A program made the translations under genes and the position numbers. The notes under the pieces were generated by a model. It was not told the origin of the DNA, ran no database searches, and saw only the letters and a program-made list of their open reading frames with translations. 64,000 bases of DNA, taken from positions 868,001-932,000 of the forward strand of contig NC_017455.1 of the NCBI RefSeq assembly GCF_000165465.1, read 5' to 3'. Below, piece after piece: positions 50,478-58,591 of the stretch. Numbering within the stretch: position 1 is the first letter of the stretch; every line of letters begins with the position of its first letter. This DNA is from Halanaerobium praevalens DSM 2228 (GTDB lineage Bacteria; Bacillota; Halanaerobiia; Halanaerobiales; Halanaerobiaceae).

Positions 50478-52205
50478 ATGAAAAAAATTAATAACAAAGA
50501 AATTGCGAAAATTCTGTCAGAGTTTGCTGATTTAATGGCAATTAAAGGAGAAAATGATTTTAAAATCAAGGCCTATACTAATGCTGCTCGTCAAATTGAA
50601 TCTTATCAGACTAAAATATCTGAGCTAGTAGCTACTAATGAATTAAAAGAAATTAAAGGTATAGGTAGTGGTATAGCTGAAACAATTACTGAGTTATTAG
50701 AAAACGGAAGTATTTCAGAAATGGAAGCAATTAAAGCAGAACTTCCACCTGGAGTCATTGAGATGACAAATATTCAGGGTCTTGGTCCTAAAACCGCTCA
50801 CCGTTTCTATTATGAATTAGAAATAGAAGATTTAGAAAGATTAGAAAAAGCTTTGCAAACAGGAAAAATACAAAAACTGAAAGGTTTTGGTAAAAAATCA
50901 GAAGCTAAATTACTTAAAGCTCTCAAAAATCATGAAAAATATGTAGATAAAATTAATTTAAATAAAGCTTTAAAGACTGCCAATCAAATAATAAAAAAGA
51001 TTAAGCATCAGGTAGATTCTAGTTTATTTAGCCAAATAGAAGTTTGTGGAAGTAGCCGTCGAGCTAAAGAAATGACAGGCGATTTAGATATTTTAATTGC
51101 TACTTCTCAACCAGAAGCAATAGCAGCTAAACTAAAAAATTTAGATTTTACAGCAGAAGTTATTGGAGCTGGAAAAACAAAAGTAAGTATTAGAACAGAA
51201 GCAGGAGTACAGACTGACTTTCGTTTAGTTAGTCAAGCAGAGTTCCCATCTGCTCTCCATTATTTTACTGGTTCTAAAGCTCATAATGTGAGAATGAGGC
51301 AGTTGGCTAAAAATAATAATTTAAAGTTGAGCGAATATGGATTATTTAAAAAAGATGGTAGTAAAAAACTAATTGAATCTGAAGCAGATATTTTTTCAAT
51401 TTTAGGTTTAGATTATATTATACCTGAATTAAGAGAAGATGAGGGAGAAATTGAAGCAGCCCAAAAAGGTGAATTACCAACTAGTATAGAATTAAAAGAT
51501 ATTAAAGGTGATTTACACCTTCATTCTAACTATAGTGATGGTGTTTTCACCATTAAAGAAATGGCAGAAGCAGCGAAAAAAAGAAATTATAGATACCTTG
51601 CTGTAACTGATCATTCACAGTCTTTAACAATTGCTGGTGGGCTTTCAGTAGCAAAATTAGAAAAACAATTAACAGAAATTGAAGAACTTAATCAAAAAAT
51701 AGATGATTTTACTATTTTAAAAGGGATAGAAGTTGATATTTTAAAAAATGGTCAATTAGATTTTGAAGATCAACTATTAGCAAAGTTAGATTTTGTTATT
51801 GCTTCAGTTCATAGTAATTTTAATTTATCTGAAGCAGAAATGACTGCTCGAATCATTAAAGCAATTGAAAATCCATTTGTGAATTTAATTGGACATCCAA
51901 GTGGTCGAATTTTAGGTGGGAGAGAAGCTTATGCAGTTAATTTAGATAAAATAATTGCTGCTGCTGCCAAAAACAAAACAGCTTTAGAAATTAATGCTTC
52001 ACCACAGCGTTTAGATTTAAATTCTAAATGGGCAAGAAAAGCCAAAAAAGCAGGGGTGAAAATCTCTCTTAATACTGATGCTCACCATTATAAAGAGTAT
52101 CAAGATATAGAACTTGGAATTGCTACTGCAAGAAGAGCTTGGTTAGAAAAAGAAGATGTAATAAATACTTTTTCTTTAGCAGAACTAAGAGCTTTTATTA
52201 AATAA
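50478..52205 (+). CDS. polX: DNA polymerase/3'-5' exonuclease PolX
   Basis: A 575-residue family X polymerase for gap filling in base excision repair. Two helix-hairpin-helix segments (IKGIGSGIAETI, about 56-67; IQGLGPKTAHRF) lead to the nucleotidyltransferase site GSSRRAKEMTGDLDIL (about 192-207) with paired Asp. The C-terminal PHP domain has complete metal motifs GDLHLHSNYSDG (about 345-356), VTDHSQS, EVDIL, VHSNF, GHPSGR and NTDAHH, so the exonuclease is probably active. Confidence 0.96.
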   Translation: MKKINNKEIAKILSEFADLMAIKGENDFKIKAYTNAARQIESYQTKISELVATNELKEIKGIGSGIAETITELLENGSISEMEAIKAELPPGVIEMTNIQGLGPKTAHRFYYELEIEDLERLEKALQTGKIQKLKGFGKKSEAKLLKALKNHEKYVDKINLNKALKTANQIIKKIKHQVDSSLFSQIEVCGSSRRAKEMTGDLDILIATSQPEAIAAKLKNLDFTAEVIGAGKTKVSIRTEAGVQTDFRLVSQAEFPSALHYFTGSKAHNVRMRQLAKNNNLKLSEYGLFKKDGSKKLIESEADIFSILGLDYIIPELREDEGEIEAAQKGELPTSIELKDIKGDLHLHSNYSDGVFTIKEMAEAAKKRNYRYLAVTDHSQSLTIAGGLSVAKLEKQLTEIEELNQKIDDFTILKGIEVDILKNGQLDFEDQLLAKLDFVIASVHSNFNLSEAEMTARIIKAIENPFVNLIGHPSGRILGGREAYAVNLDKIIAAAAKNKTALEINASPQRLDLNSKWARKAKKAGVKISLNTDAHHYKEYQDIELGIATARRAWLEKEDVINTFSLAELRAFIK

Positions 52206-52264
52206 GTATTTATTGAAAATGAAGATTAATTAAGTAAATAAAATTAATTCCGGAGGTATTTAAG

Positions 52265-54640
52265 TTGAAAGAACATAGTCTGGAAGTATTAGAATATAAA
52301 AAGATAATTAAAATGACTGCTCAACGGGCAGCAACCAAAATTGGTAAAGAAATTATACAAAATTTAGAACCAGTAAATAATGCTGAATATATTAAAGATA
52401 GATTAGAAAAGGTAAGTGCTTTAAAATCAATGATAGTAGAATTTTCTAATCCTCCTTTTGGGGGAGCACGAGATATTAGGGAAGATTTAAAAAAAGCAGC
52501 TAAAGGTTCTGTGCTTTCTACAACTGCGATTAGTAGAGTTAGAAATACAATCAGAGCTGTTTTCGAATTAAAGCGTTATTTAAATGGTATAAAATCTAAT
52601 CTTGATCCCCGTATTATTGAAAGAGAATATCAAAAGATTTATGATTTATGTTCAGATTTGCAAACTACTCCAAGTTTAGCGAGAGAAATTGACCGCTGTC
52701 TTAATGAATATAATGAAGTTGCCGATGAAGCCAGTAATAAACTGCGCTCCTTAAGAGCACAAATCGAATCTATAGAAAATTCTATTCGGGATAAATTAGA
52801 TTCTATTATTAAAAGTAAAAAATACCAAGATATATTACAAGAAAATATTGTTACTAGAAGAGAAAATCGTTATGTTGTTCCTGTTAAACAAGAAAAGCGG
52901 AATAGTTTTGATGGAATAGTACATGGTCAATCTGCTAGTGGGTTAACTCTTTTTATGGAACCAATGGCAGTTGTTAGATTAAATAATCAATTAAGAGAAG
53001 TTCAAGCTAAAGAAAATGTTGAAATTCAAAGAATTTTGCAGATGCTTAGTTCTAAGATTGCTCAAAGTGAAAATATTATTAAAAGAAATTTAATGATTAT
53101 TAGTAATTTAGATAGTTTGGCAGCAGCAGCTAAATTTAGTCTTGATTTTGATTGTAATCAACCTGAAGTCAATGAGAGTGGAATTATTGAATTAAAAAAA
53201 GCTCGTCATCCTCTTTTAGGTGAAGAGCCAGTTCCTATTGATCTTAAACTTGGTAATGATATTGCTACTTTAGTAATTACTGGACCAAATACAGGTGGTA
53301 AAACTGTTGCTTTAAAAACTGTGGGATTATTAACTTTAATGACTCAAACAGGACTTCATATTCCGGCAGCTGCTAATTCTACTATCTCAATTTTTAATAA
53401 GATTTTTGCTGATATTGGAGATGAGCAGAGTATAGAACAAAGTTTAAGTACTTTTTCTTCTCATATGCATCGCATTAGAAAATTTTTAGCAGAATCAGAT
53501 AATTCAACTTTAGTTCTTATGGATGAGCTTGGAGTTGGTACAGATCCTGAAGAAGGGGCAGCTTTAGGAATTTCTATTTTAGAAAAATTACAAGAAAAAA
53601 AAGCAACTACTATTGCTACAACTCATTATAGTCAGCTTAAAAGTTATGCTTATGGAACAGAAGAGGTCGAAAATGCTTCGGTTGAATTTGATCTTGACAC
53701 TTTAAAGCCAACTTATAAATTAATTATGGGTGTACCTGGAGGTTCAAATGCTTTTGAGATAGCTCTTAGATTGGGGATTCCAGAGGAAATAATTGATCGT
53801 GCCCGCAGTCTCTTAAGTGAAGAAGAAATTAAAGTAGAAGATATAATTAATGAATTAAATCAAGAAAGAAATCGTTATCAAAAGCTTCGTCACGAAATGG
53901 AAGCATATAGAAATAGAGAAAAAGAACTAAAAGAAAAATATGAAAAAATGATTAAAGAGCAGCAGCAAAAACATGAAGAAGAAATTCAAGCTGCTAGAAA
54001 AGAAGCTGAAGCAATTGTAACTGAGACAAAAAAGGAAGCTAAAAGAATAATTTCTAATTTAAAAGGGAAAAATTATAATCAAAGGTCAGAAGTAGATCGA
54101 GCTCAGACTTCTGCTAATCAAGACTTGAAAGAATTAAGTCAGGTTTTAGAAGCTGAAAATGAAAAAGAAGAAGCTAAGATTTCTGCTTCAAAGTTTGAAG
54201 TTGGAGATCAAGTAAGGGTCCATAGTATTGGTCGAAAAGGTGAAATCATAAATATTGATCAAGATAAAAAAGAAGCTAAAATTCAGGCTGGAATTATGCA
54301 AGTTACAGCATCTTTAGCTGATTTAGTTAAAGTTGATATTCCAACTGAAAATGAAGAAAAACAATTAAAAAATTATAGAGTTCAAAAATCACAACATGTT
54401 TCTCCAAAGCTTGATTTACGAGGAGAAAGATATGAAGCAGCTCAGTATAAAGTTGATAAATATTTAGATGATGCTTTTTTAGCTGGTTTAAATGAAGTTG
54501 AAATTGTACATGGTAAAGGTACAGGTGCTCTTCGGCAAGCAGTTGAAGAAGTTTTAGAAAAAAGTTCTCATGCTAAAGATTATCGTTTAGGCCGTCAAAA
54601 AGAAGGCGGTATGGGAGTAACTATAGTTAAAATTAAATAA
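52265..54640 (+). CDS. mutS2: MutS2 family protein
   Basis: The 791-residue MutS2 protein has a core/clamp region, the ATPase with Walker A TGPNTGGKTVALKT (about 338-351), Walker B LVLMDELGVGTDPEEG (about 417-432) and ATTHY, a long charged coiled-coil (about 510-640), and a C-terminal Smr nuclease domain with LDLRG and HGKGTGALR. MutS2 acts on recombination intermediates and, in B. subtilis, on stalled ribosomes. It is a TTG start at 52265 behind GGAGG. Confidence 0.97.
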   Translation: MKEHSLEVLEYKKIIKMTAQRAATKIGKEIIQNLEPVNNAEYIKDRLEKVSALKSMIVEFSNPPFGGARDIREDLKKAAKGSVLSTTAISRVRNTIRAVFELKRYLNGIKSNLDPRIIEREYQKIYDLCSDLQTTPSLAREIDRCLNEYNEVADEASNKLRSLRAQIESIENSIRDKLDSIIKSKKYQDILQENIVTRRENRYVVPVKQEKRNSFDGIVHGQSASGLTLFMEPMAVVRLNNQLREVQAKENVEIQRILQMLSSKIAQSENIIKRNLMIISNLDSLAAAAKFSLDFDCNQPEVNESGIIELKKARHPLLGEEPVPIDLKLGNDIATLVITGPNTGGKTVALKTVGLLTLMTQTGLHIPAAANSTISIFNKIFADIGDEQSIEQSLSTFSSHMHRIRKFLAESDNSTLVLMDELGVGTDPEEGAALGISILEKLQEKKATTIATTHYSQLKSYAYGTEEVENASVEFDLDTLKPTYKLIMGVPGGSNAFEIALRLGIPEEIIDRARSLLSEEEIKVEDIINELNQERNRYQKLRHEMEAYRNREKELKEKYEKMIKEQQQKHEEEIQAARKEAEAIVTETKKEAKRIISNLKGKNYNQRSEVDRAQTSANQDLKELSQVLEAENEKEEAKISASKFEVGDQVRVHSIGRKGEIINIDQDKKEAKIQAGIMQVTASLADLVKVDIPTENEEKQLKNYRVQKSQHVSPKLDLRGERYEAAQYKVDKYLDDAFLAGLNEVEIVHGKGTGALRQAVEEVLEKSSHAKDYRLGRQKEGGMGVTIVKIK

Positions 54641-54672
54641 AATTATTTTAGTGAAACTTTAATTTTTCTAAT

Positions 54673-54710
54673 AAAAAAGAACTGCTCTTTATTAAAGAGC
54701 AGTTCTTTTA
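54673..54710 (+). terminator. Bidirectional terminator between mutS2 and the PBP gene
   Basis: AAAAGAACTGCTCTTT (54675-54690) and AAAGAGCAGTTCTTTT (54694-54709) are perfectly complementary, with T runs in both directions. It serves both convergent genes. Confidence 0.9.
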
Positions 54711-54731
54711 ATTTATTTTGTTAATATAAAC

Positions 54732-57155
54732 TTAATTATTGCCAAAAATATCAAATAAATTTCTAATTCTACTATTTGATTGATTTGAATTAGAATCTGA
54801 ATCAGATTTATTTTCCGTATCCTGATTTTCCGTTAAGGGCTCAGCTGCAGGATGTAGATTACAAATTCTATTTGTTTTAGTTTCATAACGAGGATTACCA
54901 TTTCTTTTTGTTTTTGGAATTCCATATTCTCTGTCTATTTCTTGTACTGGTTCACCAGTATTGACAGTATATGTTCCTTTAGTCAGCTCACTATATTCTT
55001 TATTAGGATTGCTTTCTTTAAACCATTTTTGAGTTGGTCCAATTCGAATTCCAGAATCTTTAATATAATATCTTTCTTCAACTTGCTCAGCAGGACAGTT
55101 TTCAGTTGCTAACATTCCGCTAACTTTGTCAACTTTTACTGTTTCTACAGGACCATGTAAACTTTCTTTTTTAGTTGGCTCAGTTCCTTTTTTATAAGGA
55201 AGAACATCTATTCTAGGAGAATATTGATTTGAAAGTAGACCTGTATAAGGATCTACATCTACTTCAATTACATTTTCAGGCATTTGAAAATTAATAATAG
55301 GCATATCTTTTACAGCTGCCCTCATATAATCTCCCCAAATTTGAGCTGCTTCACCACTACTTACAGTTTTAACATCATATTCCATGGAACGTCTTGTGTC
55401 TTCACCAATCCAGACACTTGTAGCAATTTGAGAAGTATAGCCAACAAACCAGGCATCAGTATAATCATTTGTAGTACCAGTTTTACCTGCTACATCCCTA
55501 TTTTTTATTTGAGTTCGATGTCCAGTTCCATTATTAACAACACTTTTTAACATGGAAGTTATTAAATAACTGTCAGCTTCTGACATAACCATTTTACTTT
55601 TAGGTTTTGCTTCATAAATTAATTTATCATGTTTATCATAAACTTTAGTAATAGCATGAGGTTCAGTATAAATCCCTTTATTGGCAAAAGCACTATAAGC
55701 AGATGCCATTTCTATTGGTGTTACACCTCGATTTAAACCACCAAGAGCTAAAGAATAATGATCAGCTAAACCATCATCTTTAGTTAAAGTTGAAATTCCA
55801 AGTTTTTGGCTAAAATCAACAACATTTTCTACTCCAATATCTTTTATTAATTTAACAGCAGCTATATTGACAGAATTAGTTAAGGCAGTATTTAAATTAA
55901 TTAAGCCTCGATAACGATCACCATAATTTCTAGGCCAAATACTTAGTTCATCATTTTTATCAGATTTTGAAGCAAGCATTGGTAAATCATTGATTACAGA
56001 GCCTGTTGTGTATCCACCTTTAATGAGAGCAGCAGAATAGACCATTGGTTTAAAGGCAGAACCTGGCTGTCTTACAGCTTGATAAGCTCGATTAAATTGA
56101 TCAGTTCCTCGACCACCAATCATGGTTCTAATTGCTCCATTATTTACATCTAAACTAATTAGAGAAACTTGTGGCTGCATATTTTTTCCTTGTTGACTTT
56201 GGAAAGAGGGTATAAATCCACTTTTTATTTTTTCATTAACGGTTTTTTCAGCTAATTTTTGCATTTTAGAGTCTAAAGTGGTATGGACCTGGAGTCCTCC
56301 ATTATAAACCATGGCAGCCCCAAAGCGATCTATTAATTGATCTCTAACATAGAGAGCAAAATAATGGGCTGTTTTTTCCTTTTCTTCCTTTTTAACAGTT
56401 TTTAAATTTAATTTAGCATTTTTAGCTTTATTTCTTTCTTTTTGACTAATATAGTCAAGTTCATACATTCGGTCTAAAACTATATTTCTGCGTTTAATAG
56501 CTAGTTTAGGGTTTCTTAAAGGAGAATAATTATTTGGTGATTGTGGTAAACCAGCAATTAAAGCAGCCTCTGCTAAGTCTAAATTTTCTACGCTTTTACC
56601 AAAATATTGAAGAGAAGCTGTTTCCACACCATAAGCACTATGACCTAAAAAGATTTCATTTAAATACATTTCTAAGATTTCAGATTTGGTATATAATCTT
56701 TCAAATTGAACTGCAAGATAAGCTTCTTGAATTTTACGGTAATATGTTTTATTTAAAGATAAAAATGAGTTTCTTGCTAACTGTTGAGTAATAGTACTTG
56801 CACCTTGATCTCGCAAATCACCTTTCATAATATTATTAATAAAAGCTCTTCCAATTCCCCAAAAATCAATACCATGATGAACATAAAATTTAGTATCTTC
56901 AATCGCTATAATTGCATTTTTTAAATCTTCTGGTATTCTCTCTAAGGGAACATAAACTCTATTTTCTTTAAATAATTTGGTTAATAGTTCACCATCTGAA
57001 TCATAAATTAAAGTAGCTTCACTTGAACCTTTATAACCACTAATATCAGGTGTATCCTGAATTATCCAAGTTATAGCACCTAAAATAGCGCCTGTTCCTA
57101 GGGCAAAAATTAATAAAAAAGTTATTAAAAATATTGCCTTTGTTTTTTTCTTCAT
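54732..57155 (-). CDS. Class A penicillin-binding protein (PBP1A family)
   Basis: The 807-residue peptidoglycan synthase has an N-terminal membrane anchor (about 7-28), a GT51 glycosyltransferase domain (with ED..FYVHHGID and GASTITQQLARN, about 70-230) and a transpeptidase domain with SxxK in RQPGSAFKPM (about 357-366), SxN in TNSVNIAA and KTG in AGKTGTTNDYTDAW. The Asn/Ser-rich tail is probably extracytoplasmic. The start is ATG 57155 behind AGGAGG (CCTCCT at 57163-57168). It is the only large gene on the minus strand here. Confidence 0.96.
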   Translation of the reverse strand: MKKKTKAIFLITFLLIFALGTGAILGAITWIIQDTPDISGYKGSSEATLIYDSDGELLTKLFKENRVYVPLERIPEDLKNAIIAIEDTKFYVHHGIDFWGIGRAFINNIMKGDLRDQGASTITQQLARNSFLSLNKTYYRKIQEAYLAVQFERLYTKSEILEMYLNEIFLGHSAYGVETASLQYFGKSVENLDLAEAALIAGLPQSPNNYSPLRNPKLAIKRRNIVLDRMYELDYISQKERNKAKNAKLNLKTVKKEEKEKTAHYFALYVRDQLIDRFGAAMVYNGGLQVHTTLDSKMQKLAEKTVNEKIKSGFIPSFQSQQGKNMQPQVSLISLDVNNGAIRTMIGGRGTDQFNRAYQAVRQPGSAFKPMVYSAALIKGGYTTGSVINDLPMLASKSDKNDELSIWPRNYGDRYRGLINLNTALTNSVNIAAVKLIKDIGVENVVDFSQKLGISTLTKDDGLADHYSLALGGLNRGVTPIEMASAYSAFANKGIYTEPHAITKVYDKHDKLIYEAKPKSKMVMSEADSYLITSMLKSVVNNGTGHRTQIKNRDVAGKTGTTNDYTDAWFVGYTSQIATSVWIGEDTRRSMEYDVKTVSSGEAAQIWGDYMRAAVKDMPIINFQMPENVIEVDVDPYTGLLSNQYSPRIDVLPYKKGTEPTKKESLHGPVETVKVDKVSGMLATENCPAEQVEERYYIKDSGIRIGPTQKWFKESNPNKEYSELTKGTYTVNTGEPVQEIDREYGIPKTKRNGNPRYETKTNRICNLHPAAEPLTENQDTENKSDSDSNSNQSNSRIRNLFDIFGNN

Positions 57156-57212
57156 TAACAAACCTCCTATCAATAAAATATTATAACATAAAACAACTGT
57201 TTATGGTACCCC

Positions 57213-57241
57213 TTGTTAGTAATTAATCTATCTGTTATAAT
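57213..57241 (+). promoter_or_regulatory. Promoter of tyrS
   Basis: TTGTTA (57213-57218) and TATAAT (57236-57241) are 17 bases apart. The expected transcript start near 57248 lies after ATG 57245, so that ATG cannot be the tyrS start. Confidence 0.7.
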
Positions 57242-57256
57242 TAAATGACAAAGGAT

Positions 57257-57304
57257 ACAGGAGGTGAACTACCTGTTGCTAAAAATGAGGAACAGGTATT
57301 TTTT
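57257..57304 (+). promoter_or_regulatory. Candidate tyrS attenuator with alternative hairpins
   Basis: CCTGT (57272-57276) can pair either with ACAGG upstream (57257-57261), holding the AGGAGGTG site in or near a hairpin, or, as ACCTGTT (57271-57277), with AACAGGT (57291-57297), which is followed by ATTTTTT just before the tyrS ATG. The two hairpins exclude each other, as in an attenuator. No T-box motif is present. Seen in sequence; the function is inferred. Confidence 0.5.
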
Positions 57305-57326
57305 ATGGAAATTAATGAACAGTTAA
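57273..57326 (+). CDS. Possible short leader ORF overlapping the tyrS start
   Basis: Eight bases after GGAGG there is CTG then TTG, opening a frame of 17 codons ([16 protein letters not shown] or one residue longer) that ends at TAA 57324-57326, inside tyrS in another frame. The good ribosome-binding site otherwise has no start codon at normal distance. Translation is unproven, and coupling to tyrS is a guess. Confidence 0.3.
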   Translation: MLLKMRNRYFLWKLMNS

Positions 57327-58525
57327 AAATATTAAAAAGAGGGGTAAGTGACCTTATCTCTGAAGAAGATCTTAAGCAAAAATTAATTGAGGCTCAAAAA
57401 GAAAATAGACCTTTAAGAGTTAAATTAGGTTTAGATCCATCTGCTCCAGATATTCATTTAGGACATACGGTTGTACTGCGTAAATTAAAGCAGTTTCAAG
57501 ATTTGGGACATCAAGTTTATTTAATTATTGGAGATTTTACAGGCATGATTGGAGACCCAACTGGGAAGTCAGAAACTAGAAATCAATTAACTAAAGAAGA
57601 AGTTTTGGAAAATGCCAAAACTTATCAAGAACAATTTTCTAAAGTTTTAGATCCAGAAAAAACAAAAGTTGTTTTTAATGGAGATTGGCTAAAAGAAATG
57701 GATTTTGCTGATGTTTTAGAACTTTCAGCTCATTATACAGTTGCCAGAATTTTAGAAAGAGATGATTTTTCTAAAAGATATAATGCTGGTAAACCAATTG
57801 GGATTCACGAATTTTTCTATCCTTTAATGCAGGGCTATGATTCAGTAGCAATTAAAGCTGATGTAGAATTAGGTGGTACTGATCAGCGTTTTAATCTTTT
57901 AGTAGGGAGAAAGTTACAGCAAGAATATGGTCAAAAAGCCCAGGTTGTTTTAATGATGCCATTACTTGAAGGTTTAGATGGTGTTAATAAAATGAGCAAA
58001 AGTTTAGATAATTATATTGGTGTTTATGATCAGCCAGCTGATATGTTTGGGAAAGTAATGTCAATTCCAGATGCTATGATTATCCGTTATTTTGAACTTT
58101 TAACTGATATTTCAATTGCTAAGCTTAACGAAATGAAGGCAAAGTTGGAGCGTGATGATTTTAATCCAATGGAGCTTAAAAAACAATTAGCAGCTGAGAT
58201 AGTAACAGAATATCATGATCAAGAAGCTGCAGTTGAAGCACGCCGAGAATTTGAAAGTGTATTTTCTAAGGGTAATTTACCTGAGGATATTCCGATAATT
58301 GAAATTGCAGAAGCTGATTTAGATGCAGGAGAGCTGTGGATTGTTAAATTAGTAGCTGCAACTGGTTTAGTTGACTCTAATAGCCAGGCTCGAAGAATGA
58401 TTAAACAAGGTGCTGTTAGTATAGATGACCAAAAATATGAGAAAATAAATATAGATCTTGAAGTTAAAGATGGAATGATTATTCAAATTGGGAAGCGTCG
58501 TTTTGCTAAAATTAAATTAGTTTAA
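57305..58525 (+). CDS. tyrS: Tyrosyl-tRNA synthetase
   Basis: A 406-residue class I synthetase with the HIGH-type HLGH (about residue 48), [18 protein letters not shown], the tyrosine-binding QGYDS region and KMSKS (about 232), ending with an S4 RNA-binding domain ([16 protein letters not shown]). ATG 57305 matches the family N-terminus. Its own ribosome-binding site is weak (GAGGA, 13 bases away), and it follows a stem with a T run, which points to regulated expression. Confidence 0.96.
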   Translation: MEINEQLKILKRGVSDLISEEDLKQKLIEAQKENRPLRVKLGLDPSAPDIHLGHTVVLRKLKQFQDLGHQVYLIIGDFTGMIGDPTGKSETRNQLTKEEVLENAKTYQEQFSKVLDPEKTKVVFNGDWLKEMDFADVLELSAHYTVARILERDDFSKRYNAGKPIGIHEFFYPLMQGYDSVAIKADVELGGTDQRFNLLVGRKLQQEYGQKAQVVLMMPLLEGLDGVNKMSKSLDNYIGVYDQPADMFGKVMSIPDAMIIRYFELLTDISIAKLNEMKAKLERDDFNPMELKKQLAAEIVTEYHDQEAAVEARREFESVFSKGNLPEDIPIIEIAEADLDAGELWIVKLVAATGLVDSNSQARRMIKQGAVSIDDQKYEKINIDLEVKDGMIIQIGKRRFAKIKLV

Positions 58526-58591
58526 GTTTTAATTTAAATAAATTGATTTTTGAAAGTAGTATAAACTTTATCTAAGGAAAGGAAGTTTTAA

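Noticed and set aside
56534-56791. Open frame on the plus strand inside the PBP gene
   Set aside because: It lies opposite the conserved glycosyltransferase domain and has no ribosome-binding site or family resemblance.
57245-57304. Extended N-terminus of tyrS from ATG 57245
   Set aside because: The ATG is four bases after a perfect -10 box, so it would not be in the transcript, and the added residues are not part of the family.
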